Assembly: GCA_038230335.1 (NCBI GenBank)
Contig: JBBRNL010000002.1
Coordinates: 431,929-495,928 of the forward strand
Length of the DNA stretch: 64,000 bases
Source: JBBRDU01 sp038230335
Lineage (GTDB): Bacteria; Verrucomicrobiota; Verrucomicrobiia; Chthoniobacterales; UBA10450
Direction: 5' to 3'
Positions 44,332 through 54,486 of the stretch are shown piece by piece (positions within the stretch are counted from its first letter, which is position 1; every line of letters starts with the position of its first letter). The translations under genes and the position numbers were made by a program. Below the pieces are notes generated by a model. It ran no database searches. It saw nothing but the letters and a program-made list of their open reading frames with translations, and was not told the DNA's origin.

Positions 44332-45264
44332 ATGGCCCACCCGCCTAACGAGGAGCTGAAGGAGCAGGTTCGCGATTTCTGGAACCAACTAAGCTGTGAC
44401 ACCCAGGTGGCGTCCTCTGAAAAATTCTCTCTCGATTATTTCCGGCAGATTGAATCCTTCCGCTATCTCGACCAGCCATTCATTCACGCCTTTGCCCAGT
44501 TCACGCGTTATCACAAGAAACGGGTGCTTGAGGTTGGATTTGGGGCCGGCACGGATTTCATCCAATGGCTCCGCGCGGGCGCGCGTGCCACCGGGATTGA
44601 TCTGACCGCGGAAGCCTTGGCGAATCTGACCGAGAGGATCAGGGTTTATGATCTTCCGGATCCCGATCAGATACTGGTGGCTGACGCAGAGCACCTGCCT
44701 TTCGAATCCAACAGCTTCGATCTGGGATATTCTTTCGGTGTTTTGCATCACTCGCCAGATACTGAAAAAGCGATTAGCGAATTGGTCCGGGTGGTCCGCG
44801 GTGGAGGTGAATGCAAGATTATGCTCTACAATCGGCATAGCATTTTCGCGTTCAATCAGTGGGTGAAGCACGCCCTGTTGAAGGGGAAGCCATGGCGTTC
44901 CTTGAAGTGGTCTCTCTGGCACCACATGGAGAGTGTCGGAACGAAGGGTTATACGCGGAACGAGCTCTCCGAGATGCTGGCGAAGCTGCCGCTCGAGGGG
45001 GTATCTGTTCATACCGAGATTACCTCGGCGGACTATCTTTCCGCCTCGGCCATGCCGCCCCTAAACGCGATTTATCGGACGGTGCTTAGACTCGGCGGCT
45101 ACTCCCGTCCATGGCGTCTCGAGGACTATGTGGAGCGACCGCTTTCCGCGGGAGACGCCAGAATCCGGGAAGTTCAGCCGCGTCGCTCCGAAAATTTTTG
45201 TTTCAGCGGAAATCGCTACGGATTCTTTCACTGTATTAGCGCGACCAAAAGCACATCCTCTTAG
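44332..45264 (+). CDS. class I SAM-dependent methyltransferase
   Basis: From ATG 44332 the product has 310 residues. Motif I is VLEVGFGAGTDFIQWL, followed by ATGIDLT, ADAEHLPFESNSFDLGYSFGVLHHSPD. The C-terminal roughly 110 residues form a cap (YTRNELSEMLAKLPLEGVSV). Its position directly behind the sugar dehydrogenase suggests it methylates a sugar or uronate of the polymer. Confidence 0.85.
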   Translation: MAHPPNEELKEQVRDFWNQLSCDTQVASSEKFSLDYFRQIESFRYLDQPFIHAFAQFTRYHKKRVLEVGFGAGTDFIQWLRAGARATGIDLTAEALANLTERIRVYDLPDPDQILVADAEHLPFESNSFDLGYSFGVLHHSPDTEKAISELVRVVRGGGECKIMLYNRHSIFAFNQWVKHALLKGKPWRSLKWSLWHHMESVGTKGYTRNELSEMLAKLPLEGVSVHTEITSADYLSASAMPPLNAIYRTVLRLGGYSRPWRLEDYVERPLSAGDARIREVQPRRSENFCFSGNRYGFFHCISATKSTSS

Positions 45265-45302
45265 CTGAATTGTAGAAGGCCGGATCACTGCCTCATTGAC
45301 GG

Positions 45303-46166
45303 TTAAAGCTTGTCGACACCAATGTTCGACGAGAATGTCCCTTTATCGCGCATGTGTTTTTTTAGGAAGGTCTTGCCCGATACGAAATCGAACTTGCGCC
45401 GGTAAATGATCTTCTGCGCCTGCCGCTTTACACGCGCAAAATGTTCAAGCAATCGCCCCCGCAGACCATCGGGAAAGCCATGTTCCTTTCGCAGCGCCAG
45501 ATATTCACGTCTCATGTTCTCTGCGACTCGTCGATCGGCTGATTGTCCGAACTCGTGCAGACGATAATTGGCGAGGAAATCCGGAATAGTTCCGACCCGG
45601 CAGCGGTTTTGTCCGAGGCGGAGGATAAAGTCGACGTCGCAGCAATTTAGAAACTTGTCGTAGCGATAGGCGCCGAGCCGCTCATACGTCTTCTTCCTGA
45701 CAAAAAGTGTCGGATGAATGATGTAGCAAACGTTACCAAAACGTAAGACATCGTAGTCGTAGCGCGCTTCTTCCCGGCGAAAAATTTCATCGCTGTTGCC
45801 GTCGACGTAGACGATGTCTCCGAAGAGCGCATCCCAATCCGAATGTGCCGCGAAGGCATCCGCCACTTTGCTCAGGGCGCCGGTGCGATAACAATCGTCC
45901 GCATTTAGAATTGCGACGATCTCGCCCGTGGCTTGGTCGATTCCCTTGTTCATGGCGTGATAATGCCCGTTATCCTTTTCTGAAACCCACTGCAGATGTG
46001 GGTATTCACCCAGAAGATCCAGGGTGCCGTCAGTCGATCCTCCATCTATGACGATGTGCTCCCAGTTCTTGTAGTCCTGCGCGAGCACACTTTCGATGGT
46101 TTCACGCAAGGTAGCGATCCCATTAAACGTGGGAGTCACGACCGATATTTTAGGGAGAGAGGCCAC
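45303..46166 (-). CDS. GT2-family glycosyltransferase
   Basis: I choose GTG 46166 (287 residues, MASLPKISVVTPTFNG), since the longer frame overlaps the upstream gene in a different frame and lacks family sequence. GT-A motifs are IESVLAQDYKNWEHIVIDGGSTDGT, NKGIDQATGEIVAILNADD, and a CCDVDFILRLG acceptor block. It resembles WcaA/WcaE-like transferases and starts 16 bp after the polymerase-like gene. Confidence 0.87.
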   Translation of the reverse strand: MASLPKISVVTPTFNGIATLRETIESVLAQDYKNWEHIVIDGGSTDGTLDLLGEYPHLQWVSEKDNGHYHAMNKGIDQATGEIVAILNADDCYRTGALSKVADAFAAHSDWDALFGDIVYVDGNSDEIFRREEARYDYDVLRFGNVCYIIHPTLFVRKKTYERLGAYRYDKFLNCCDVDFILRLGQNRCRVGTIPDFLANYRLHEFGQSADRRVAENMRREYLALRKEHGFPDGLRGRLLEHFARVKRQAQKIIYRRKFDFVSGKTFLKKHMRDKGTFSSNIGVDKL

Positions 46167-46182
46167 GCTGCCGGTGAGAAAA

Positions 46183-47727
46183 TTACCTGGCCACCGCGAA
46201 TTTCCTGCCAGGGTCCAGTTCCTGCGTCGATGGCGCAGACGCCAAGGCGTCGCGGGCGGACTTTCTGTCGCCTCCCAGTCGAAGAAAAACCCCGGCCAGG
46301 GCGAATTCCTGCGGCAAAAAGGTACCGACATTCTGGGCGTTCATCCAAAAACATATGATCGAAACTGCGAGGTATAGGGCTAGGAAACGCAGGGCCGTTC
46401 CTTCTGCATCTTCGCGGCGAAAAGGTATCTTTAGCGCTCGGATCAGAAGTCGAACGTTCCAAGCGACAAAGAAAATGGTTCCGATAATTCCAAAAGTATC
46501 CAAGGCGGCGAAAAATCCGTTGTGAATGTTTCCGACTTCCACCATCTGCACATCTTCGTAGGGATCGTATTTATAAACGGAGCGCTCCGCCCATTGGCTG
46601 CGAAAGCCGAATCCTCGGCCGATCCATGGATGCAGGGGGAAATAATCCTTCTTCCAAACCGCCCATACGTTCCGACGGAAGTCGTTAGAAGCATTGGCGT
46701 CACCTTTCATCTCTACATCCCAATCTCCGGGCATGAAGGCCAGACTGCGTTGCATCTGCTTGGGAAGACGAACGAACTCAGAGTTCACGACAGAAACGCC
46801 GAAGAGTAAGAGGGCGAGAAGGGGCAGCAGAACCAGCACACCCCATTTTAGATCCCGAATACCAGCCACCACGACCGCGATCACCGCATTCACGACCGCG
46901 GACCGAAAACTCGAAAATAGCACCAGGACAAATCCAATGCTCAAGGCCAAGAGACGGAAAAAGTTTGAAGCCAGCAGGATCTTCCTTAACGAGACGGCTG
47001 CAAGCACGAGAACGGCGATGGTAAATCCGATTGTACCAAAAGCTCCGACCCGTGCTGTTTGTCCAGTATCCCCCGAGATAATTTCCTGGAGCCCGGCTAC
47101 CGAGACCGCAGAGTAAAACGGATAGATTTTATAAATCGATGACGGGAACACCGTCGTGATAATCGCAATCACAAGATCAAAACCGGTTACCGCGACCACG
47201 AAGTAAGGCAGCTTGGACCAAACTGAGTTTTTCATCGGAATGCTCTGCACGACCAGGAACGCAGCCAAACCGACGTAAACATTGATATAATTTCTACCGC
47301 CCCAGACATTCGAACCCAGAAAACGCATACCAAAGCGATCATGGATGCCATGGAGGGTTAACACTCCCATGAACCCGACCATCAAAAGAACGTCTAACCG
47401 CTCCAGCCTTTTCCAGCGCACTCGTCTGAAGATGAGGTCCTCAATGACGAATTTAATAATGCCGACCGCGATCAATATTTGGAACGGAGTGAATGAGCCT
47501 CCCAGAATTGGGAATGTTCCTCCCAGAAATGAGGAGGCGATGGTGAGAACCCAATACAGACGGCCCGTGAAAAGCGCGAGGCAAGCCACCGCCACCACCG
47601 CACTGCCGAGAATCAACGGCACATAATTGGCATTGCCGATGTTCATCCCCACAATGATCGCCAGGAGCAATCCCCCGCCTGAGAGCGAGAGCATCGTCAA
47701 GCGCCGTGCGATCAGGGGATTATCCAT
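46183..47727 (-). CDS. O-antigen ligase/polymerase-like membrane protein (Wzy/WaaL)
   Basis: From ATG 47727 the protein has 514 residues and about twelve hydrophobic segments. A large periplasmic loop (about 325-425) contains HPWIGRGFGFRS and NIHNGFFAALDTFGIIG, the typical Wzy_C/O-antigen ligase region with its conserved His. It most likely polymerises lipid-linked repeat units at the periplasmic face. The Wzx flippase at 54483 fits as its partner. Confidence 0.85.
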   Translation of the reverse strand: MDNPLIARRLTMLSLSGGGLLLAIIVGMNIGNANYVPLILGSAVVAVACLALFTGRLYWVLTIASSFLGGTFPILGGSFTPFQILIAVGIIKFVIEDLIFRRVRWKRLERLDVLLMVGFMGVLTLHGIHDRFGMRFLGSNVWGGRNYINVYVGLAAFLVVQSIPMKNSVWSKLPYFVVAVTGFDLVIAIITTVFPSSIYKIYPFYSAVSVAGLQEIISGDTGQTARVGAFGTIGFTIAVLVLAAVSLRKILLASNFFRLLALSIGFVLVLFSSFRSAVVNAVIAVVVAGIRDLKWGVLVLLPLLALLLFGVSVVNSEFVRLPKQMQRSLAFMPGDWDVEMKGDANASNDFRRNVWAVWKKDYFPLHPWIGRGFGFRSQWAERSVYKYDPYEDVQMVEVGNIHNGFFAALDTFGIIGTIFFVAWNVRLLIRALKIPFRREDAEGTALRFLALYLAVSIICFWMNAQNVGTFLPQEFALAGVFLRLGGDRKSARDALASAPSTQELDPGRKFAVAR

Positions 47728-47839
47728 GTCTACGCGAGTCTTAGCGAGCAATGGGGCCGGGACAAGTTGCTTTATCCCACCGCACTTTGCTGGCGCTCCT
47801 TGTGCTATCCTTACGCCGACACCCTGAAGATGTGCCGTT

Positions 47840-48883
47840 ATGAAGATTCTTTTTGATCATTCCAGTCCTTTCCTGCTAGCGCACGGAGGATTCCAGATTC
47901 AGATCGAAGAGACGAAGGCAGCTTTGGAAAAAGAGGACGTGGAAGTCGAATACTTGCGCTGGTGGGATCCTACGCAGCGCGGTGATCTGATCCATTTTTT
48001 CGGCGCTGCTCCAGTCGGTCATGCGGAACTGGCCCACAGAAAGGGAATGAAATTCGTCGTGACGCATTTGCTCGGTGGACTGGGGGCGCGACCGGCCTGG
48101 AAGCGACTTTTCCAGAAACTGATTATTCGGGGCTCCTTGAGGGCGCTTCCCGCGGGCGCGCTCGCCCGCGCCGGCTGGAGTAGTTGGAGAACGGCCGATG
48201 CTTTCATCGCGGTGACCTCCTGGGAAGCCAAGTTGATGGTCGACGTTTTCCGTGCGCCGCCTGACCGGGTCCATGTTGTTCCTAACGGCGTGAGCGACCT
48301 CTTTTTTCAGGAGAGTCCGCGGAAGCGTAGCGAGTGGCTCATGACGACCGCCTCTATTTTTCCGGTAAAGCGTCTCCTCGAAACAGCCAAGGCGGCCGTG
48401 ATCGCGAAAACGCCTTACTGGGTTATTGGTCGTCCCTTGTCGGAGAACGACCATTACTTCCAGGAATTTTGCGCCTTCTGTCGCCAACACGCGGAGGTCT
48501 TGCGCTATGACAACGTCATGCAGACGCACGCGAAGCTGGCCCAGCTGTATCGCCAGGCACGTGGCTTTGTCCTCCTGAGTCGATGGGAAACGCAGAGTCT
48601 TTCCGCGCTCGAGGCGGCGGCGTGTGAGACGCCCTTGCTTCTGAGTGATCTGCCTTGGGCGCACGCTACTTTTTCTGATGTGAGTTATTGCCCGATCGGT
48701 TCAGTGGAGCGGACCGCCGAATGTTTGCGCCGCTTTTATGATGAGGCACCGACGTTGCCCGCGCCGCCCACGCCGCCTACCTGGAGCGAAGTGGGAGCCA
48801 TGCTGACTAAGGTCTACCAAGGCGTGCTCTCGGAAGGAGATCGAGCGGTCAGTAGGAGTGTTACGGCGCCGCCGGTTTCCTGA
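47840..48883 (+). CDS. GT4-family glycosyltransferase
   Basis: This 347-residue GT-B enzyme starts MKILFDHSSPFLLAHGGFQ, has the hinge segment VPNGVSDLFFQESP, a TTASIFPVKRLLETAKAA donor-domain start, and SRWETQSLSALEAAACETPLLL as the E-x7-E motif. Its 3' end overlaps the converging SDR gene by 23 bp. Confidence 0.86.
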   Translation: MKILFDHSSPFLLAHGGFQIQIEETKAALEKEDVEVEYLRWWDPTQRGDLIHFFGAAPVGHAELAHRKGMKFVVTHLLGGLGARPAWKRLFQKLIIRGSLRALPAGALARAGWSSWRTADAFIAVTSWEAKLMVDVFRAPPDRVHVVPNGVSDLFFQESPRKRSEWLMTTASIFPVKRLLETAKAAVIAKTPYWVIGRPLSENDHYFQEFCAFCRQHAEVLRYDNVMQTHAKLAQLYRQARGFVLLSRWETQSLSALEAAACETPLLLSDLPWAHATFSDVSYCPIGSVERTAECLRRFYDEAPTLPAPPTPPTWSEVGAMLTKVYQGVLSEGDRAVSRSVTAPPVS

Positions 48884-49784
48884 AAAATTGAATGGTCCGG
48901 CGCAAGCCCTCGGCAAATTCCCAGTGAGGAGTGTAGCCAGCTGACTGTGCCTTGTTGACCGAGGCGACGGAATGCTTGATATCGCCGGCCCGCTCCGGGA
49001 TGTGGATTACTTCCGATGAAGAGTTCGTTAGCGCGCGAATCGTAGATACCAAATCGAGAATTGTGGTGCGACCACCGCACGCGACATTGAACGCGCCCGT
49101 GGACGAAGATTCGATGGCGAAAAATGCATTCGCCGCGGCGACGTCCCTGACATAGATGAAGTCGCGAGTCTGGCGCCCGTCGCCAAAAACGATGATCGGC
49201 TGGTTATCCATAGCCTGCTCGATAAAGATAGGAATCGCCGCCGCATACTGGCTCTTCGGTGCCTGGTGAGGGCCAAAGACGTTAAAGTAGCGCAGCGAAA
49301 CGGTGGCGAGGAGCCCCTCATCCGCAAAGAATTGACAAAGACGCTCGCCCTCCAGCTTGGTCGAGGCATACGGGCTTTGCGGCTCGGCGGGCATGCTTTC
49401 GACCTTGGGGACGATCGGGCTGTCTCCATAAATAGCGGCCGAGCTGCTAAAAACCAGTTTCCTGGCTTTGGCCCGCGCCGCTTCCTCCAGTACGATGCGC
49501 GTTCCATCGGTGTTGAATTCGGCGCATTCGTCCGGCTTCTCAATTGACTCCGGCACGCTCACCATGGCGGCGAGGTGAAAGACATAGTCCACGCCTTGCA
49601 TCGCCTGCCGGACGAGCTCGCGATCGAGGATTGAACCTTGCATGAACTGACAGCGTAACCCGGCCAGGTTTTCCTGGGACCCCGAGCGCAGATTATCGAG
49701 GGCGATGACCTCGGCCTTCTCGTGGAAATGCTCGACCACATGCCGTCCGATAAATCCAGCGCCGCCCGTGACGAGCACCCTCAT
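48861..49784 (-). CDS. NAD-dependent UDP-hexose 4-epimerase-like SDR
   Basis: This 307-residue extended SDR has GGAGFIGRHVVEHF, SSSAAIYGDSP, YASTKLEGE (Tyr and Lys of the triad), and RYFNVFGPHQAPKSQYAAAIPIF. It resembles WbpP/GalE-type 4-epimerases of UDP-GlcNAc or UDP-Glc/GlcA. It would supply galacto-configured sugars. It precedes the GT4 gene cluster's 3' end on the minus strand. Confidence 0.87.
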   Translation of the reverse strand: MRVLVTGGAGFIGRHVVEHFHEKAEVIALDNLRSGSQENLAGLRCQFMQGSILDRELVRQAMQGVDYVFHLAAMVSVPESIEKPDECAEFNTDGTRIVLEEAARAKARKLVFSSSAAIYGDSPIVPKVESMPAEPQSPYASTKLEGERLCQFFADEGLLATVSLRYFNVFGPHQAPKSQYAAAIPIFIEQAMDNQPIIVFGDGRQTRDFIYVRDVAAANAFFAIESSSTGAFNVACGGRTTILDLVSTIRALTNSSSEVIHIPERAGDIKHSVASVNKAQSAGYTPHWEFAEGLRRTIQFFRKPAAP

Positions 49785-49803
49785 AGCTTTTCGAAGTGTG
49801 CCA

Positions 49804-50937
49804 TCACGACAGAACCTCCCCGTAAATTTCCAGATGCCGCCGTGCCACCACCGTCGGATGGTAACGTTCGAGCGCCCGACGTTTCGCGATCTCAGCCATT
49901 CTTTGGGCTTGCTGAGGATCCCCGAGCGCGCGGGCGACTGCCTCGCGCATGCTCTCCATGTCGTTTGGATCGCAGAAGATTCCGTTCACGTTTTCGTCGA
50001 TCAAGTCCGGAACGCCGCCGACCCTGGCCGCGACGATGGGCACACCGGTCGCCATCGCCTCGAGCAACACCATGGGGCAATTCTCTTCGAGCGAAGGCAT
50101 GACCAGCAGCCGCCCGCTCGCGAGCTCCCGTTTTAAGGTTTCACGATTCGCGAAACCGCGGTGCTGACACCAATTTCTCGACCTAACGAGTTCGAGAAAT
50201 TCGGCAGCGTATGGATCGTGGCTCAAAGCCTGGCCGAGAAAGCGAAGTTGGAACGGAATCCGGGCTGCGAGTGCATCGAGGGCGCGAATCAAGGCGTTCT
50301 GATTCTTCCGAAGGATAACGTGTCCGACGCACAAAATTACCGGCTCGTTTTCGAGCGCACGTTTTACGTCGAAGAAATCTTTCGCGGTGGCGTTGGGCAC
50401 TACCCAGGTTTGGCGCGCAAGATCGCGGACGGACTCCTGCGTGTAACGCGAGATGCAAACGATGCCACGGGTGCGCGGAAGGGTGACGCGCTCGAGCCGC
50501 GCGGCCAGCCACTGGTAGGAAAAGGGTCTGGCCCGATTCACCTTTGCGATCAGACGCATATTCCCGTGAATGGTGAGCAGGTTCAGGAAACCCGAGAATA
50601 CAGCGCTGATCGCGCAGTCGCGTTCGGTTCCCTGGCCATGCACAATATCGGGATTGATCTCCCGCAACTTTTTCCGCGTGGCACGAATACAACCTTGGTA
50701 GGCCGTGCGCATCCATCCGATCTTGGGGACGTGCAAACTGTGAAACCAAATGTTTCCGGCAATCTTCTCCAGGGACTGCATGGGGCGCTGGGTGCAGGAG
50801 ACCACATGGACTTCAACTTCGGGTAAACTCGCGAAGCCTTGGAGAAGCGCTTCGGCGGCCGTTCCAAAATAGGGAGTAGTGGCCGTGTAATCCCGAAGGT
50901 GCTCACGGTTATCCGTGGTCAGAATGGCGACTTTCAT
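49804..50937 (-). CDS. GT4-family glycosyltransferase
   Basis: This 377-residue GT-B enzyme has IVHGQGTERDCAISAV in the acceptor domain, VVPNATAKDFF, VILCVGHVILRKNQNALIRAL, and PSLEENCPMVLLEAMATGVPIVA (E-x7-E). It lies 11 bp after the GT4 gene at 50949 and 19 bp before the SDR gene, all on the minus strand, forming one unit. Confidence 0.88.
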   Translation of the reverse strand: MKVAILTTDNREHLRDYTATTPYFGTAAEALLQGFASLPEVEVHVVSCTQRPMQSLEKIAGNIWFHSLHVPKIGWMRTAYQGCIRATRKKLREINPDIVHGQGTERDCAISAVFSGFLNLLTIHGNMRLIAKVNRARPFSYQWLAARLERVTLPRTRGIVCISRYTQESVRDLARQTWVVPNATAKDFFDVKRALENEPVILCVGHVILRKNQNALIRALDALAARIPFQLRFLGQALSHDPYAAEFLELVRSRNWCQHRGFANRETLKRELASGRLLVMPSLEENCPMVLLEAMATGVPIVAARVGGVPDLIDENVNGIFCDPNDMESMREAVARALGDPQQAQRMAEIAKRRALERYHPTVVARRHLEIYGEVLS

Positions 50938-50948
50938 GAACGAGCCGA

Positions 50949-52118
50949 TTACAGGTTCTCCCGGTCGCGCAGCGACGAGGTGTATCGCTCTAACAATCGA
51001 TCACCGTATTCTTGCCACGAGTTTTGCGTTCCCACCCGCCGGTAGGCTGCTTCGCCCATGCGCTCGTTCAGGTCGCGGTCACTTGCCACCCGAATCATCG
51101 CTGCAGCGATGTGGGCGGGATCGCGTCCGCGCACGATGAAGCCCTCGATTCCATCGTCCACCACGGTGGTGGTGCCGCCTTCGTGCGTCCCGATGACGGG
51201 AACGCCGGACGCGAGAGCTTCGATCTGGGCGCGCGCGATACCTTCCTCCTGCGACGGGAATACGAAAGCAGTGCAGGATTTAAGAAGCTCCGCAATCTCG
51301 GGGTGGCTGAGATGCTGGTGGTGGATAAATCTTCCTTCCCATTTCGGGCGTTCCATGCGGAAGTCGCTTTTATCGTTACCCACGCAAATCAGCTCGGCGT
51401 CGGGAAATTCCTTTTTCACAATCTCCCAGGCTCTAAATAGATACTGGTGGCCCTTGCGCAGGCAAACGGTCCCGACAGATACGAAACGCACTTTGGCGGG
51501 CACGGCCGGACGTTTTGAAAATATTTTCGGATCAACGCCCATTGGATGAACGAGGATTTTCTCCGCCGGAATTCCACTGATGAGCATCGATTCTTTGCAG
51601 AATTTGGATTGAACAATGATCAGGTCCGCTCGCTCCAATTCGCGGTTCATTCGGGCGAACATGGTCTGCGGTATCGGAATTTTGTCTCCTGGGCACCAGA
51701 GATCGCATTCGCGTTGCCAAAATCCATGATAGGTCACTGGATGGCTGTTAGGGCAATCGAGGACCTTAAGCGCGCCGATCTTGTCCGCTCGATCGAACGG
51801 TTCCGTTCCGTAACCCATGATGGCATGCACTACATTGCAGGGCGGAAATTGCTGTTGGGCGAGCCAGGCCTGCCAGAGGGGCAGGAAGGCGTAAAAAGCT
51901 CGCTCGCCTACGATCTGCGGAGCCAGCATGTAAAATGGCATCATCGCAGCCTGAAAAGGCCAGGCTCTCCGAAATTTTTCAGCCGGAATGCCGGCGTGAT
52001 TTCCGAGAGTTATCCAGAGGCCAGCCAGCGCTCCCCGTTCCGAAAATGCCTTTGCGGTCTGTGGAAGATGCCAGCTGCCGCAACTTAAAATTAGGACAGA
52101 CGGATCGAAAGCGGGCAT
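50949..52118 (-). CDS. GT4-family glycosyltransferase
   Basis: This 389-residue GT-B enzyme has VHPMGVDPKIFSKRP, VRFVSVGTVCLRKGHQYLFRAW, and PSQEEGIARAQIEALASGVPVIGTHEGG (E-x7-E). The DCPNSHPVTYHGFW block in the acceptor half is unusual. It is the first gene of the minus-strand GT4-GT4-SDR unit. Confidence 0.88.
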   Translation of the reverse strand: MPAFDPSVLILSCGSWHLPQTAKAFSERGALAGLWITLGNHAGIPAEKFRRAWPFQAAMMPFYMLAPQIVGERAFYAFLPLWQAWLAQQQFPPCNVVHAIMGYGTEPFDRADKIGALKVLDCPNSHPVTYHGFWQRECDLWCPGDKIPIPQTMFARMNRELERADLIIVQSKFCKESMLISGIPAEKILVHPMGVDPKIFSKRPAVPAKVRFVSVGTVCLRKGHQYLFRAWEIVKKEFPDAELICVGNDKSDFRMERPKWEGRFIHHQHLSHPEIAELLKSCTAFVFPSQEEGIARAQIEALASGVPVIGTHEGGTTTVVDDGIEGFIVRGRDPAHIAAAMIRVASDRDLNERMGEAAYRRVGTQNSWQEYGDRLLERYTSSLRDRENL

Positions 52119-52276
52119 CTAGAGAAGTCGAGCCTCAGCAAACTGCCGGTGCAGGCAGCGAAGGGCGCGCGACTTTGCTGGTGGAATCACGAAGCCGCTA
52201 TTTTCGATGAACTATGCGACCTTTGCCATTGAAAAGAAAATGCTCCAACGCATCATGAACTTAGCCGAAGGGACAA

Positions 52277-53497
52277 GTGGAACATCGTAATCATCGAATT
52301 GTCCTGGTGTCGGGTGGCATAAAACTCGGTGGTGCCGCCACTTTCCTTCTCAATTTAGGCGGAGAACTGGTGCGGCGCGGCATTCCTGTCCAGGTCGTTA
52401 GCCTGGAGCACGAAAATCCGTATGCGACAGATTTTGGGCTGCTGGGTATTCCACTCCACGTCGAGGACGAGCGAATAAATATTTTCGAAGACCGCTTATC
52501 CTCTGCCCTGCAAGTCCTCCGTCGTTTCGAACCAACCGTCGTGATTTCCTGCCTCGGTCCCTCCAGCTACGAAATTCTGCGCTACGTGCCCAAGTCGGTC
52601 ACGCGACTTGGAATGATGCAGGCGGATTCTCCGGACATGTATCCTGTGTTCGCCCGTTATGCGCCATTCTTTGACGCCACCGTAGGGGTTTCCAGGCAGA
52701 TTGAATCGAATCTGCGCTCTCATCCGGTCCTCGGGCGACTGCCAGCGTTTTACCTGCCGTATGGAGTACCCGCGGCGGAGGCTCTTGGTCGTGCTGTCCC
52801 GGAACGAGGCACTCCCCTTAGAATCTTGTACTTGGGTCGCCTGGTGCGGCAACAAAAACGAGTCCATCTGTTCCCGGAAGTTTTGCGTCAGCTCAAGGCG
52901 GCAGAATTTCCGTTTCACTGGACGATCGCGGGAGATGGGCCAGAACGGGCCGGTTTGGAAAAGGAAATGGTTTCATCGCCGCCCGATAAAGTGGTCGAGT
53001 TCGTTGGAGCAGTCGGTTACCGGGACGTGCCGCGTTTGCTTTCTTCGCATGACGTTTTCCTGCTGGCTTCGGATGCGGAGGGTCTGCCGCTAAGCCTGCT
53101 CGAGGCGATGGCTGATGGACTGGTTCCGGTAGTGTCGAACCTTTCTAGCGGGGTATCTGAGGTAGTCGATAGGGAATGCGGGATTTTGGTCGATCCGGAC
53201 CATCCCACGGGCTATGCCGATGGAATCATCTGGCTTGCCCGGAACCCAGCCGCTTTCTCCGGTATGTCAGAAAAAGCGAGGCAGCGAGTCGGAGCGCAAT
53301 TTTCTGTGGCTGCGATGACCGATCGGTGGTTGACCGTACTGGATCGAACGAAGAAAAACGACAAAGCAGAATGGTTGACTGATTTTAAGGTGACGGGACC
53401 GATCAACCACGACTCTCTTTGGTATCGCGAACCGATGCGCACTATCCGGCGATGGCGCCGACGTTGGACTTCAACGCGTCTTGCCGCCCGCTCTTAA
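52277..53497 (+). CDS. GT4-family glycosyltransferase
   Basis: This 406-residue protein starts at GTG 52277. Motifs are LVSGGIKLGGAATFLLNLGGEL, LRILYLGRLVRQQKRVHLF, WTIAGDGPERAGLE and ASDAEGLPLSLLEAMADGLVPVV (E-x7-E). It stands alone on the plus strand between two minus-strand units and has a 158-bp leader with no feature I can name. Confidence 0.88.
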   Translation: MEHRNHRIVLVSGGIKLGGAATFLLNLGGELVRRGIPVQVVSLEHENPYATDFGLLGIPLHVEDERINIFEDRLSSALQVLRRFEPTVVISCLGPSSYEILRYVPKSVTRLGMMQADSPDMYPVFARYAPFFDATVGVSRQIESNLRSHPVLGRLPAFYLPYGVPAAEALGRAVPERGTPLRILYLGRLVRQQKRVHLFPEVLRQLKAAEFPFHWTIAGDGPERAGLEKEMVSSPPDKVVEFVGAVGYRDVPRLLSSHDVFLLASDAEGLPLSLLEAMADGLVPVVSNLSSGVSEVVDRECGILVDPDHPTGYADGIIWLARNPAAFSGMSEKARQRVGAQFSVAAMTDRWLTVLDRTKKNDKAEWLTDFKVTGPINHDSLWYREPMRTIRRWRRRWTSTRLAARS

Positions 53498-53520
53498 GTT
53501 GAAGAGAGAGAAGCGTTGCT

Positions 53521-54486
53521 TTAATCCGACGGAGGATAGTCCGGGCTTGGTTTCAAAAAGCAATAAATGCTGTGTCCCTGTGCACGGAACAGAAATTTTA
53601 AGCCAGCCTTTCGGTAGCAGAACGAAATTCCTCTTATGAAGGAGGGGGTCATCTCCGTAGACGATTTGCCAAGTGCCAAACAATGTCGGTGGTTTGCCAG
53701 CAGTGTTTCTTCCAGCTCGCTTCCGAGAAGTGGATTGCCCCCGCTTTTCAACACATGCAATTGGCAACGGTCGGCTAAAGTCACGAAATCTTGCCGGCGC
53801 CAGCGCGAAAGATGGTGAGGCGGCCAATTCAAGGCCATCCATGGATGCCAGCGAAGTATTCCGGTCGAACTCGGAACCGCGATGGCGATAACGCCGCGTG
53901 CGCTCAGAAGTCGAACGCAATCTGTCACGAGGGCGACTGGGTCCGGCACGTGTTCGAGAACTTGATTCAGCGAAATCATATCGAATCGGCCAGTCCATTG
54001 TGAGTCTAATTCATGAATCAAAACGGAAAAAACGGTATGTCCGAGAGAACGAGTCTCGGCCGCAGCGTTGGGATTGAGCTCGATGCCGTAAGTTTGAAGG
54101 CCCTGTTCACGAGCGGCATCAAGGGCGGACCCTGTGCCACAGCCAATGTCGAGAATGGTGCGAAAACCATGCTTTCCGGCAAAATGGGCGTTACGTTCGT
54201 TTTCTGGCCGGCTCGGGGAGTAGTATCCGGGAATCAGATCCTGCAGTTCGCGATAGAAACGATCGCTCCCGGCTAATGCCGGGTCGTAAAATTTGAATGC
54301 GCATTTTCTACAACGGTAGAGATGAATACTCCCGACAGTCGCGAGCTTGCCGAAAATGTCGGCATCAAATTCCAGACCGGCAAGTCGCCAAACCGTTAAA
54401 ATTTCTTCGACCGTCAGGCTTTGGTGAATTTCAGGCTCAGTTGCGCGACAAAGGAAACAGGGTGGTCTAAGAGGCCCAGGATTCAT
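53521..54486 (-). CDS. class I SAM-dependent methyltransferase with N-terminal Cys motif
   Basis: From ATG 54486 the product has 321 residues. Its N-terminus has CFLC and a later CRKC, a probable zinc-binding pair typical of sugar C-methyltransferase-like proteins. Motif I is ILDIGCGTGSALDAA, followed by GIELNP and FDMISLNQVLEHVPDP. Its start overlaps the flippase stop (ATGA), so it is translationally coupled to Wzx. A TTG 18 bp upstream is less likely. Confidence 0.85.
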   Translation of the reverse strand: MNPGPLRPPCFLCRATEPEIHQSLTVEEILTVWRLAGLEFDADIFGKLATVGSIHLYRCRKCAFKFYDPALAGSDRFYRELQDLIPGYYSPSRPENERNAHFAGKHGFRTILDIGCGTGSALDAAREQGLQTYGIELNPNAAAETRSLGHTVFSVLIHELDSQWTGRFDMISLNQVLEHVPDPVALVTDCVRLLSARGVIAIAVPSSTGILRWHPWMALNWPPHHLSRWRRQDFVTLADRCQLHVLKSGGNPLLGSELEETLLANHRHCLALGKSSTEMTPSFIRGISFCYRKAGLKFLFRAQGHSIYCFLKPSPDYPPSD